A stretch of 64,000 nt of DNA from NCBI RefSeq assembly GCF_002993025.1, contig NZ_NXGI01000010.1, positions 62,001 to 126,000 on the forward strand. The letters are read 5' to 3'. This stretch comes from Arcobacter cryaerophilus gv. crypticus (lineage in GTDB: Bacteria > Campylobacterota > Campylobacteria > Campylobacterales > Arcobacteraceae). Shown in pieces: positions 17,472 to 26,718 of this stretch. Positions within the stretch are counted from its first letter, which is position 1; each line of letters opens with the position of its first letter. The notes beneath the pieces are model-generated. The model worked only from the letters and a program-made list of their open reading frames with translations, had not been told where the DNA came from and did no database searches. A program made the position numbers and the translations under genes.

Positions 17472-19091
17472 ATGAAAAAAGAAGATTTGAAATATAGCTA
17501 CAATTTTCTGCTAGAGTACAAAAAAGCCATTGATGAAAGTTCTATAGTCTCTAAAACAGATAAAAATGGTCTCATAACATTTGTAAATAAAAAATTTTGT
17601 GAAGTTTCAGGTTATGATGAACATGAGCTAATAGGAAAAAATCATAGCATCATAAGACATCCGAGTATGACAAAAGAGTTTTTTAATAATCTTTGGAAAA
17701 CTATTCTAAATAAGGGTATTTTTAAAGGTGTAATTATAAATAAAAAGAAGAATGGATTAGTTTATTATGTAGATACAACTATTGTTCCTATTTTAGATGA
17801 AAATAAAAATATAGATGAGTTTATTGCAATAAGACATGATATTACAAAAGTATATGAGCAAAAAAAACTTATCGAAGAACAATTTATAGATGAATTAACT
17901 TTATTACAAAATAGACAAAAACTTTTAAAAGATTTAAAAGATAACAAAATTACAAAAATTGCTATGATAAATATAAATAGTTTTAGAGATATAAATAACT
18001 TTTACGGTTTTGAAACAGGAGATTTAGTACTAAAAAAATTTTCACAAATACTTCTTGGTAAAATCTCTGCAAATATAGATTTATACAGAGTTGCAAATGA
18101 TCTTTTTGCAATATGTACAAAAAATAAAGATAATGTAGAAGAGATAAGAGTTATATGTACAAATATTATTGAAAATGTATCTTTAAATCCAATTTTAATA
18201 AATAATAATAGCTTTTATTTAAGTATATCAATTGGTGTTGCTAGAAATTGTAAAGATAGTGCTATTCAAAATAATCTTTTGTCAAAAGCAGAATATGCAC
18301 TAAGAATGGCTAAAAAACTAGATATTTCAATACTTTTTTTAGATGAACATATAGAACTTTACAATAAATTAAAAGAGAATAAAAAACTAATTGAAGATTT
18401 AAAAAGTTCTCTTATTTCAAATAATCTTTTAATCTATGGTCAAAAAATAATTAATAATATTTCAAAAAAAGAGAAATATGAGGTATTAATGAGAATAAAA
18501 CTAGAAGATGGTTCAATTTTATCACCTTTTAGTTTTCTAAACGAGGCAAAAAAAGCAAAGATATATCTTGGAATGACACGAATACTTGTAAAAAAAGCTT
18601 GTGAATATTTCAAGGGTAAAGATATTGACTTTAGCTTAAATTTAACTCTTGAAGATATTAAAGATGAATACACTATGGATTTTATTATTAATTCAATGAA
18701 AAAAACAAATACTGCAAAACAGATAACTTTTGAGATAGTTGAAAGCGAAGGAATTGAAAGTTTTGCTGAAGTATCAAATTTTATAAAAAAAGCAAAAAAA
18801 CTTGGTTGTAAGATTGCTATTGATGATTTTGGTACTGGATACTCAAATTTTGAGTATATTATAAAATTAGATGTTGATTATATAAAAATAGATGGTTCTT
18901 TAATAAAAAACATAAATACGGACAATAATCTGTATCTTACAGTTCAAACTATTGTTGGATTTGCAAAAGCTCTTAATATAAAAACAGTAGCTGAGTTTGT
19001 ACATAGTGAAGATGTTTTAAATTGTGTACAAAATCTAAATATAGATTACTCTCAAGGTTTTTTTATAGATGAGCCAAAAGAGTTGGTGTAG
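17472..19091 (+). CDS. PAS-GGDEF(degenerate)-EAL protein, cyclic-di-GMP phosphodiesterase
   Basis: The 539-aa cytosolic protein has an N-terminal Aer-like PAS domain (KNGLITFVNKKF, GKNHSIIRHPSM; residues about 20-125). The GGDEF motif is replaced by VANDL, so cyclase activity is unlikely. The EAL domain (about 300-535) keeps the metal and catalytic set: EVLMRI, NLTLED, FEIVES, IDDFGTGYS, YIKIDGS, VAEFV and QGFFIDEP. Predicted to hydrolyse c-di-GMP under control of a PAS-sensed signal, possibly redox through FAD or haem. The degenerate GGDEF may bind GTP as an allosteric site. ATG follows AGGATAACAT. Confidence 0.87.
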   Translation: MKKEDLKYSYNFLLEYKKAIDESSIVSKTDKNGLITFVNKKFCEVSGYDEHELIGKNHSIIRHPSMTKEFFNNLWKTILNKGIFKGVIINKKKNGLVYYVDTTIVPILDENKNIDEFIAIRHDITKVYEQKKLIEEQFIDELTLLQNRQKLLKDLKDNKITKIAMININSFRDINNFYGFETGDLVLKKFSQILLGKISANIDLYRVANDLFAICTKNKDNVEEIRVICTNIIENVSLNPILINNNSFYLSISIGVARNCKDSAIQNNLLSKAEYALRMAKKLDISILFLDEHIELYNKLKENKKLIEDLKSSLISNNLLIYGQKIINNISKKEKYEVLMRIKLEDGSILSPFSFLNEAKKAKIYLGMTRILVKKACEYFKGKDIDFSLNLTLEDIKDEYTMDFIINSMKKTNTAKQITFEIVESEGIESFAEVSNFIKKAKKLGCKIAIDDFGTGYSNFEYIIKLDVDYIKIDGSLIKNINTDNNLYLTVQTIVGFAKALNIKTVAEFVHSEDVLNCVQNLNIDYSQGFFIDEPKELV

Positions 19092-19128
19092 TAGCAAAAT
19101 ATAATACTAACTATTAACAAACTTTATA

Positions 19129-19134
19129 TATAAT
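19129..19134 (+). promoter_or_regulatory. -10 box of uvrA
   Basis: TATAAT lies 28 bp before the uvrA ATG. AAAGG precedes the ATG at normal spacing. No LexA-like operator is recognised. Confidence 0.5.
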
Positions 19135-19162
19135 AGTCACTTTAAATTTTTAAAGGCAAATT

Positions 19163-21976
19163 ATGAGTGATACAATAAAAATATTTAATGCAAAAGAGAA
19201 TAATCTAAAAAATATAAACTTAGAAATACCAAAAAATAAGCTAATAGTTTTTACAGGGCTTAGTGGTAGTGGTAAATCTACACTAGCTTTTGATACACTT
19301 TATGCAGAAGGACAAAGAAGATATATTGAGTCTTTATCTTCTTATGCTAGACAGTTTTTGGATAAAGTTGGAAAACCTGATGTTGAAAGAATTGAAGGAT
19401 TAACTCCAGCAATTGCAATAGACCAAAAAACAACTTCAAAAAATCCACGTTCAACTGTAGGAACTATAACTGAAGTATATGACTACTTTAGACTTTTATA
19501 TGCAAGAATTGGAGAGCAACATTGTCATCAATGTAATAAACCAATTTCACAAATGAGTGCAACTGATGTAATAAATCAGGTGTTATCACTACCAAATGAA
19601 GCGAAACTTATAATATTAGCACCTTTGATAAATAGAAAAAAAGGAAGCTTTACTGATTTACTTGAAACTCTTCGAGCAAAAGGTTATGTAAGAGCTATGA
19701 TAGATGGAGTTATGGTAAGACTTGATGAAGATATTGAGTTAGAAAAAACAAAAATGCATACAATCAAAGTTGTAATAGATAGAGTTACAGCAAATGAAAC
19801 AAACAAAGATAGAATTGCTCAAGATGTTGAAAAAGGTCTAAAAGAGAGCTTTGGAGAGCTTGAAATTGAGATAATAAATCACGAAGAGCTTGGAGTTGAA
19901 AAAAGTATTCACTACTCAGAGCATATGGCTTGTTTTGATTGTAAAATTTCATTTGAACCACTTGAGCCAATATCTTTCTCTTTTAATTCACCAAAAGGTG
20001 CTTGTAGCTCTTGTGATGGTTTGGGAATAAGATATGCACTTGATATGAAAAAAGTTATTGATGAAGATTTAGCTATAGAAGATGGTGCAATAAAGATAAT
20101 ATATGGCTTTAACAAAGGTTTCTATTTTAAAATGTTAATAGCTTTTTGTGAACAATCACAAATAAATATAAAAACTCCTTTTAGAGAGTTAGAAGAACAT
20201 CAAAAAAAGTCTATCTTACATGGAACTGTTGATGAAGTAAAATTCTTTTGGAAAAAACACAAACTAACAAGAAAATGGGATGGTGTTGTAAAATTAGCCT
20301 ATGATATGATAAAAGATGAAAAAGAGTTATCTGAATTTATGACAGAAAAAAAATGTGACTCTTGCAATGGAAATAGACTAAAACCAGCTAGCCAAACTGT
20401 ATATGTAGCTAAAAAAACTATTCCTGAAATTTTAAATATTCCAATAGAAGAAGCTCATGTTTTTTTTCAAGATGAAAACAATTTTTCATATTTAAGTGAA
20501 CAAAATAAGATGATTGCAGCTCCTATTTTGAAAGAGATAAAAGAGAGAATTTTCTTTTTATATGATGTTGGTTTAGGATATATTACTTTAGGAAGAGATG
20601 CCCGAACAATAAGTGGTGGAGAAGCCCAAAGAATAAGAGTTGCTTCACAAATTGGAAGTGGTTTAACGGGGGTTATGTATGTACTAGATGAACCATCTAT
20701 TGGACTTCACGAAAGAGATACTAGTAAACTAATAAAGACATTAAGAGCGCTACAAGAAAAAGGGAATACTGTAATTGTAGTTGAGCATGATAAAGAGACT
20801 ATACAGTCTGCTGATTTTATTGTTGATATTGGACCAAATGCTGGAAAATTTGGTGGAGAAGTGGTATTTGCTGGAACTTTAGAAAAGATGAAAAAAGCAA
20901 AAACTCTAACTGCTTTATATATAACAGAAGCAAAAAAAGTTGAATATCCTCATAATAGAAAACAAGAAGATTATATTGAAATAAAAAATGTAAATATAAA
21001 CAATATAAAAAATCTAGATGTAAAACTTCCTCTTAGAAACCTAGTAAGTATTACAGGAGTTAGTGGAAGTGGTAAATCTTCACTTATTCTTCAAACACTA
21101 CTTCCTGTTGCTCAAGAGCTTTTAAATCGTGCTAGAAAAGTAAAAAAAGTAGACGGTGTAGAAATAGATGGTTTAGAAAAACTAGACAAAGTAATCTATC
21201 TTGACCAAAGCCCAATTGGTCGAACTCCTAGAAGTAATCCAGCAACTTATACAGGACTTATGGACGAAATAAGGGACCTTTTTAGTAAAACAAAAGAAGC
21301 TAGTCTTAGAGGGTATAAGATTGGACGGTTTTCATTTAATGTAAAAGGTGGAAGATGTGAAAAATGTCAAGGTGAAGGTGAAATTAAAATAGAGATGCAC
21401 TTTTTACCAGACATTATGGTTAAGTGCGATGCTTGTAATGGTAATAGATACAATGCTCAAACACTTGAAATAGTTTATAGAGGAAAAAATATATCTGAAG
21501 TTCTAAATATGAGCGTAGATGAAGCTTTAGAGTTTTTTGCAAAGGTGCCAAAACTAAAAGCAAAACTTCAAACTCTAAGCGATGTAGGACTTGGATATAT
21601 CACTTTAGGACAAAATGCTGTAACTTTAAGTGGTGGAGAAGCTCAAAGAATAAAATTAAGTAAAGAGTTGAGTAAAAAAGATACAGGAAATACTTTGTAT
21701 ATTTTAGATGAACCTACAACTGGACTTCATTTTGCAGATGTTGATAGGCTTACAAAAGTTCTACACCATTTAGTAGAACTTGGAAACTCAGTACTTGTAA
21801 TAGAACATAATCTTGATGTTATAAAAAACTCTGATTTTGTAATAGACATAGGTCCTGAAGGTGGAGATAAAGGTGGAAAAATTGTAGATATGGGAACACC
21901 TGAATTTTTAGCACAAAATCATAAAAATAGTGGCTCATATACAGGTTACTATTTGGATAAAGAGATAAACAAGTAA
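19163..21976 (+). CDS. uvrA: excinuclease ABC subunit A
   Basis: The 937-aa protein has two ABC ATPase halves, each with a Walker A (GLSGSGKST, GVSGSGKSS) and an ABC signature (ISGGEAQR, LSGGEAQR). Zinc-finger cysteine pairs include CHQC, CFDC/CSSC and CEKC/CDAC. UvrA recognises bulky DNA lesions as a dimer and loads UvrB in nucleotide excision repair. Full length for the family. It stands alone; uvrB and uvrC are not in the window. Confidence 0.98.
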   Translation: MSDTIKIFNAKENNLKNINLEIPKNKLIVFTGLSGSGKSTLAFDTLYAEGQRRYIESLSSYARQFLDKVGKPDVERIEGLTPAIAIDQKTTSKNPRSTVGTITEVYDYFRLLYARIGEQHCHQCNKPISQMSATDVINQVLSLPNEAKLIILAPLINRKKGSFTDLLETLRAKGYVRAMIDGVMVRLDEDIELEKTKMHTIKVVIDRVTANETNKDRIAQDVEKGLKESFGELEIEIINHEELGVEKSIHYSEHMACFDCKISFEPLEPISFSFNSPKGACSSCDGLGIRYALDMKKVIDEDLAIEDGAIKIIYGFNKGFYFKMLIAFCEQSQINIKTPFRELEEHQKKSILHGTVDEVKFFWKKHKLTRKWDGVVKLAYDMIKDEKELSEFMTEKKCDSCNGNRLKPASQTVYVAKKTIPEILNIPIEEAHVFFQDENNFSYLSEQNKMIAAPILKEIKERIFFLYDVGLGYITLGRDARTISGGEAQRIRVASQIGSGLTGVMYVLDEPSIGLHERDTSKLIKTLRALQEKGNTVIVVEHDKETIQSADFIVDIGPNAGKFGGEVVFAGTLEKMKKAKTLTALYITEAKKVEYPHNRKQEDYIEIKNVNINNIKNLDVKLPLRNLVSITGVSGSGKSSLILQTLLPVAQELLNRARKVKKVDGVEIDGLEKLDKVIYLDQSPIGRTPRSNPATYTGLMDEIRDLFSKTKEASLRGYKIGRFSFNVKGGRCEKCQGEGEIKIEMHFLPDIMVKCDACNGNRYNAQTLEIVYRGKNISEVLNMSVDEALEFFAKVPKLKAKLQTLSDVGLGYITLGQNAVTLSGGEAQRIKLSKELSKKDTGNTLYILDEPTTGLHFADVDRLTKVLHHLVELGNSVLVIEHNLDVIKNSDFVIDIGPEGGDKGGKIVDMGTPEFLAQNHKNSGSYTGYYLDKEINK

Positions 21977-22054
21977 TCTTTTTTTATTAAACAAAAAGCA
22001 CATAAAAAGAGATATTTTGATAGGATAATAAAACACAATTTATGAAGGAAAATA

Positions 22055-23005
22055 ATGAAATTTAAAGTATTTGTAGATGGACAACACGGAACAACTGGAT
22101 TAAAAATTCACGAATTATTAGAACAAAGAGATGAGATAGAACTTTTAGAAATAGATGAAAATGATAAAAAAAATATAGAAAAAAGAAAAGAGCTTTTAAA
22201 TAGTGCTGATTTGGTATTTTTATGCCTTCCAGATGAAGCTTCTATTGAATCTGTAAGTTTAATCGAAAATGAAAATGTAAAGGTAATAGACGCAAGTACA
22301 GCACACAGAACAAATCCATCTTGGGTTTATGGTATTCCTGAACTTACAAGCAAACAAAGAGATAAAATTAAAAATTCAAAAAGAGTTTGTGTCCCTGGTT
22401 GCCATGCAAGTGGGCTAATTATCTCTATGAAACCTCTTTTTATAAATAAAATTTTAGGTAAAAATCATAAACTTATTTGTCACTCAATAACTGGATATAG
22501 TGGTGGTGGAAGTTCAATGATAAGTGATTATGAAAATGGTGATTTTGAAATCTTTGCAGCTCAAAGACCATACTCTTTAGGTTTAAATCACAAGCATTTA
22601 CCTGAGATGAAATATGTTTTAAAAACAAACAAAGCCCCTATTTTTACACCAAGTGTTGGGAATTTTAAACAAGGTATGCTTGTAATGTCATATATTGAAA
22701 AAAAGAGTATGAAAAAAGCAAAAAATCGTGAAGAGCTTATAAAAATTTATAAAGATTATTATGCTGATGAGATTTTTATAAAAATAGTTGAAAACAATGA
22801 AGAATACCTAGAAAATGGCTTTTTAAATCCAATGAGATGTAACAATACAAATAGTATAGAAGTATCAATTTATGAAAACAAAACTGATTTAGTGATTATT
22901 TCAAGACTTGATAATCTAGGAAAAGGTGCAAGTGGAGCTGCTATTCAGTGTATGAATATCATGCTAGGACTTGAAGAGAGAAAAGGTTTGGAGATAAAAC
23001 TCTAA
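22055..23005 (+). CDS. argC: N-acetyl-gamma-glutamyl-phosphate reductase (type 2, short form)
   Basis: The 316-aa protein has an N-terminal NADP-binding fold (VFVDGQHGTTGLKIHELL), the catalytic Cys116 in CVPGCHASG, HxxxxPEM and LGKGASGAAIQCMN. It reduces N-acetylglutamyl phosphate to the semialdehyde in arginine biosynthesis. The length fits the shorter ArgC type found in proteobacteria. GAAGGA precedes the ATG. No other arg genes are adjacent. Confidence 0.93.
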   Translation: MKFKVFVDGQHGTTGLKIHELLEQRDEIELLEIDENDKKNIEKRKELLNSADLVFLCLPDEASIESVSLIENENVKVIDASTAHRTNPSWVYGIPELTSKQRDKIKNSKRVCVPGCHASGLIISMKPLFINKILGKNHKLICHSITGYSGGGSSMISDYENGDFEIFAAQRPYSLGLNHKHLPEMKYVLKTNKAPIFTPSVGNFKQGMLVMSYIEKKSMKKAKNREELIKIYKDYYADEIFIKIVENNEEYLENGFLNPMRCNNTNSIEVSIYENKTDLVIISRLDNLGKGASGAAIQCMNIMLGLEERKGLEIKL

Positions 23006-23132
23006 ACCTAAATTAAATTTTTTAAATATACTTTTCTTATAACTCACAATTTGTATTATTTTAATAAAAGATTTTTTTTCTACTATTTATAGAAATGGGA
23101 TTAGTTTTATATATATTTTATTAGATTATTTA

Positions 23133-23232
23133 TGGCGAGAGGGTAGAGGAATCGAACCTCTCACGGCGTTTACACAAAAACCGTCAATCAGATTTGAAGC
23201 CTGTGGTGCTCACCAGATACACAAACCCTCCA
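23133..23232 (-). tRNA. selC: tRNA-Sec (UCA anticodon)
   Basis: Read on the minus strand, a roughly 100-nt tRNA has loop CTTCAAA with anticodon TCA, T-arm AGAGG-TTCGATT-CCTCT, a long variable arm closed by ACGG/CCGT, the GGTGAG D-loop, and encoded GCCA. The 8+5 acceptor/T stem of bacterial tRNA-Sec can be drawn, but its outermost pair would be T opposite C and the next a G-T wobble. The anticodon stem also has a wobble. Adjacent selA and selB support the identity. It is divergent from selAB, about 55 bp from selA. Confidence 0.93.
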
Positions 23233-23245
23233 TAAAGATTAAAAT

Positions 23246-23253
23246 AGTATAAT
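23246..23253. promoter_or_regulatory. overlapping divergent -10 boxes for selC and selAB
   Basis: The plus strand reads TATAAT at 23248-23253 (35 bp before selA). The minus strand reads TATACT at 23251-23246 (14 bp before the tRNA 5' end). The two would compete for RNA polymerase. No experimental support. Confidence 0.45.
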
Positions 23254-23287
23254 AATACTCTTTAAAAATTTATAAAAGGTAAAAATA

Positions 23288-24637
23288 ATGTTACTAAAAT
23301 CCATTCCAAAGGTTGATAAGTTTATCACAAACAAAGCTTTTGAAGGATTATCAAAAACTTTAATAACAAAAATCACAAAAGAAGTTTTAGAAAATCTAAG
23401 AGTTGAAATATTAAATAAAAAAATAGATAGTTTTGATGAACAAACTCTTATTTTAAATGTTTTAAAAAAGTACGAAAATCTTACACAATCTTCACTAAAA
23501 CCAGTTATAAATGCAACTGGAATTATTGTGCATACAAACTTAGGAAGAAGTTTGCTTGATGAGAGCTTATTTAAAAATGCAATAGCTATTGCAACTTCTT
23601 ACAACAATCTTGAGTATAGTTTAGAAGAGGGAAAAAGAGGAGAGAGATATGAACATATCACAAAATCTCTACAAGCACTAATAAATTGTGAAGATGCTTT
23701 GGTTGTAAACAACAATGCAAGTGCTGTTTTTCTAATCCTTAACACTTTTTGCAAAAACAAAGAAACGGTTGTAAGCCGTGGTGAACTTGTTGAGATTGGT
23801 GGAAGTTTTAGAGTTCCTGAGGTTATGACTCAAAGTGGAACTACATTAAAAGAGATTGGAACTACAAACAAAACTCACTTAAGAGATTATGAAAATGCTA
23901 TAAATGAAAATACAGCTATGCTTATGAAAGTTCATAAATCAAACTATAGTATTGAAGGATTTTCAAGTGAAGTTAGCTTTGAAGAGATATCAAAACTAGC
24001 ACAAGAAAATGGCTTGATAGACTATTTTGATATGGGAAGTGGACATATTTTTGATTTACCTTTTAATTTAAGCAAAGATGAGCCTTCTATTCTTGAGCTT
24101 ATGAAATCAAATCCAAGTTTGCTTAGTTTTTCAGGAGATAAACTTCTAGGAAGCGTTCAAGCTGGAATAATAGTTGGAAAAAAAGAGTTAATAGCAAAAT
24201 TGAAAAAAAATCAGCTCTTAAGAATGCTAAGAGTTGATAAAATTACTTTAGCACTTTTAGAAGAGAGTTTGAATATCTATTTAAAAAATGAGTTAGATAA
24301 AATTCCAACTCTAAAAATGCTAAATACAAAGCTTGAAGTTTTAGAACAAAGAGCAAATGTTTTAAAAAATAGTATAGATAACTTTATAAAATGTGAAGTA
24401 ATCAAAAGCTTTACAATGGTTGGAGGAGGAACAACTCCAAATAAAAAAATCCCTACATTTGCTTTAAGCCTTGAGTATAAAAACCTAAAAGCAAATGAGA
24501 TAGAAAAAATATTAAGAAAAAATCTAATTATTAGCCGTATTGAAAATGACAAAGTATTACTTGATTTTAGAACAATATTAGAAAAAGATATAAACAAAAT
24601 TGAAGAGATATTAAAAAAAGAGTTTAAAAATGTCTAA
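23288..24637 (+). CDS. selA: L-seryl-tRNA(Sec) selenium transferase
   Basis: The 449-aa PLP enzyme has VINATGIIVHTNLGRS, FDMGSGH and the PLP lysine Lys285 in SFSGDKLLGSVQAG. As a decamer it converts Ser-tRNA(Sec) to Sec-tRNA(Sec) using selenophosphate. ATG follows AAAGG. It overlaps selB by eight bases, so the two are translationally coupled. selD is not in the window. Confidence 0.97.
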   Translation: MLLKSIPKVDKFITNKAFEGLSKTLITKITKEVLENLRVEILNKKIDSFDEQTLILNVLKKYENLTQSSLKPVINATGIIVHTNLGRSLLDESLFKNAIAIATSYNNLEYSLEEGKRGERYEHITKSLQALINCEDALVVNNNASAVFLILNTFCKNKETVVSRGELVEIGGSFRVPEVMTQSGTTLKEIGTTNKTHLRDYENAINENTAMLMKVHKSNYSIEGFSSEVSFEEISKLAQENGLIDYFDMGSGHIFDLPFNLSKDEPSILELMKSNPSLLSFSGDKLLGSVQAGIIVGKKELIAKLKKNQLLRMLRVDKITLALLEESLNIYLKNELDKIPTLKMLNTKLEVLEQRANVLKNSIDNFIKCEVIKSFTMVGGGTTPNKKIPTFALSLEYKNLKANEIEKILRKNLIISRIENDKVLLDFRTILEKDINKIEEILKKEFKNV

Positions 24638-26459
24638 TATTATAATTGGAACTGCTGGTCATATTGACCATGGAAAAACTGCATTAATTCGTGCTTTAAA
24701 TGGTTTTGACGGTGATAGCACAAACGAAGAGAAACAAAGAGGAATAACAATAGATTTAAGCTTCTCAAATCTTACAAGAGCTGAGAGAAATATTGCTTTT
24801 ATTGATGTTCCAGGTCATGAAAAGCTTATAAAAAATATGATTGCTGGAGCTTTTGGTTTTGATTATGTATTGCTAGTTGTTAGTGCAAAAGAGTCCCTTA
24901 TGCCTCAAACTATTGAGCATATTGAGATTTTATCGCTTTTGGGAATAAAAAATCTTATTTTAGTAATTACAAAAAAAGATTTAGTAGATAAAAATAGCTT
25001 AAAAGAGCAAGAGAAAAAGATTGTAGAGTTTTTAAATGAGTTTGAATTTGATATAAAATTTATAAAAGCTGTATCTATTTATGATGAAAAATCTATTGAA
25101 GATTTAAAAAACACTCTATTTACAATCTCAAATAGCACAAAAGATGAAGAGAACTTTTTTAGATTTTATGTTGATAGAGTTTTTAGTGTAAAAGGTAGCG
25201 GAACAGTTGTAACAGGGACTGTTTTAGGTAAAAAAATTGAACTTGAAGAGAAAGTTTTTATTCCTCATTTACAAAAAGAGACAAAAATAAAAAATATTCA
25301 AGTTCATAATCAAAACGCAATAGAAGCAAATATCTCTTCTAGAGCTGCATTAAACCTAGCTTCAATTGATATAAACTCTTTACAAAGAGGAGATATTATT
25401 ACTAAAAAAGGATTTTTAAGAGGTTTTGATACTATTGATATCTCTTTTAAGTGCTTAAAAAACAAAAAACTAAATCACAATCAAACATACACTTTGTTTA
25501 TTGGAGCTAAAAAAATAGATGTAAAAGTTCTACTTTTTGACTCTTTAACATCGCTTGAAGATGGTTTTGCAACACTGAAAATTGATGAAAAGATATTTAC
25601 TGTTTTTGGCGAAAAAATTATTTTAAGAAGTGCAAATGATACTATTTGTGGCGGAGTGATTTTAAATCCAATATATGATCCAATGAATAAAAATCAAAAA
25701 AGAGATCTTTTGAAAAATCTTTATAAAAAAGATTTTAGAAATGCTTTTAAAATACTTTTAGAAGCTCATAAAAGAGGTTTAGGAGTTGTATCTTCAACTC
25801 AAAGATTTGCTCTAAGTCATGATGAGTCTTTAGAGTTTGCAAACTCTTTAGAAGATGTTTTTATAGACAAAAAAGAGTTAGTTATCTATCCAATAAAAAC
25901 AAAAGATGAGATAGTTGAATTTATAAAAAACATTTATATAAAAAACTCTTATGCCCTACTTTCAAGCTCATCAATTAATTTAAGAGTTCCTTGGGCTAGT
26001 ATTGAGTTTATAAATAGTGCTTTAGATGATTTGGTACAAAATAGCTTTTTAGTAAAAGAGGGGCAACTTTATAAAAACGCAAATATAAAAGAGGATATTA
26101 CAAAAGAGCTTGAAAATATATTTTTAGAACGATTAAAAAGTGAAGATATAACTCCAACAGCACCTTACAATATCTATGATGATTTAGATATTGATAGAAA
26201 ACTTGGAGATGATATTTTAAAATCACTTACAGCAAAAAAAGATGTAATAAGACTTCAACACAATCTTTTTATTCATAGTCAAAGTTTAAATAAGATTATA
26301 AAATCTATGAGAGATATTATAAAACAAGATGGTTTTATAGAGATTTTTAACTTTAAACAGAGATTTGATTTAAGTAGAAAATATCTTGTTTGTTATTTGG
26401 ACTATTTAGATAATTTTAGTGATATCAAAAAAGTTGAAAATAGAAGAGTTTTTACATAG
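24630..26459 (+). CDS. selB: selenocysteine-specific elongation factor
   Basis: The 609-aa translational GTPase has GTAGHIDHGKTALI (P-loop), the switch II DVPGHE and TKKD. EF-Tu-like beta-barrel domains follow, then about 250 residues of winged-helix repeats that in SelB bind the SECIS hairpin. It delivers Sec-tRNA(Sec) to UGA codons. It overlaps selA and ends convergently 12 bp from a small zinc-ribbon gene with no clear terminator between them. Confidence 0.96.
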   Translation: MSNIIIGTAGHIDHGKTALIRALNGFDGDSTNEEKQRGITIDLSFSNLTRAERNIAFIDVPGHEKLIKNMIAGAFGFDYVLLVVSAKESLMPQTIEHIEILSLLGIKNLILVITKKDLVDKNSLKEQEKKIVEFLNEFEFDIKFIKAVSIYDEKSIEDLKNTLFTISNSTKDEENFFRFYVDRVFSVKGSGTVVTGTVLGKKIELEEKVFIPHLQKETKIKNIQVHNQNAIEANISSRAALNLASIDINSLQRGDIITKKGFLRGFDTIDISFKCLKNKKLNHNQTYTLFIGAKKIDVKVLLFDSLTSLEDGFATLKIDEKIFTVFGEKIILRSANDTICGGVILNPIYDPMNKNQKRDLLKNLYKKDFRNAFKILLEAHKRGLGVVSSTQRFALSHDESLEFANSLEDVFIDKKELVIYPIKTKDEIVEFIKNIYIKNSYALLSSSSINLRVPWASIEFINSALDDLVQNSFLVKEGQLYKNANIKEDITKELENIFLERLKSEDITPTAPYNIYDDLDIDRKLGDDILKSLTAKKDVIRLQHNLFIHSQSLNKIIKSMRDIIKQDGFIEIFNFKQRFDLSRKYLVCYLDYLDNFSDIKKVENRRVFT

Positions 26460-26471
26460 ATATAAAATTAA

Positions 26472-26648
26472 CTACTCTTTTTCCATAAGATTTGTTTTTT
26501 TACATCTTGGACATGGATTTCCAGGATTTGAGTAGCAGGAGTAACAAAACATTGTAGTACAAGTTTCACATGTTAGTTTACAATGTTTGCAAACATAAGT
26601 TTTTTCTCTTTTTCTTTTCTCTTTTTTTCCAAATAACCAATTAAACAT
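26472..26648 (-). CDS. 58-aa four-CxxC zinc-ribbon protein
   Basis: ATG at 26648, five bases after AAGGA, opens a 58-aa frame. A basic N-terminus (MFNWLFGKKEKRKREK) is followed by cysteine pairs at residues 20/23, 27/30, 35/38 and 46/49. The pattern CKHC, CETC, CYSC, CPRC suggests two interleaved zinc sites. Function is unknown; a nucleic-acid or protein-interaction role is plausible. The ribosome-binding site lies in the 3' arm of a 9-bp hairpin. It lies downstream of tyrA on the same strand and may be co-transcribed. Confidence 0.72.
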   Translation of the reverse strand: MFNWLFGKKEKRKREKTYVCKHCKLTCETCTTMFCYSCYSNPGNPCPRCKKTNLMEKE

Positions 26649-26652
26649 AGCT

Positions 26653-26675
26653 ATCCTTTTTTGAATAAAAAGGAT
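26653..26675 (-). promoter_or_regulatory. hairpin covering the zinc-ribbon gene's ribosome-binding site
   Basis: Perfect 9-bp arms (ATCCTTTTT/AAAAAGGAT, loop ATTCA on the minus strand) place AAGGA in the 3' arm, just before the ATG at 26648. No T-run follows on the minus strand, so it is not a usual terminator for tyrA. It could mask translation initiation. Confidence 0.45.
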
Positions 26676-26718
26676 TATATTTAATCTTTTTTATTCATTA
26701 GATGATACATATCAAAGC

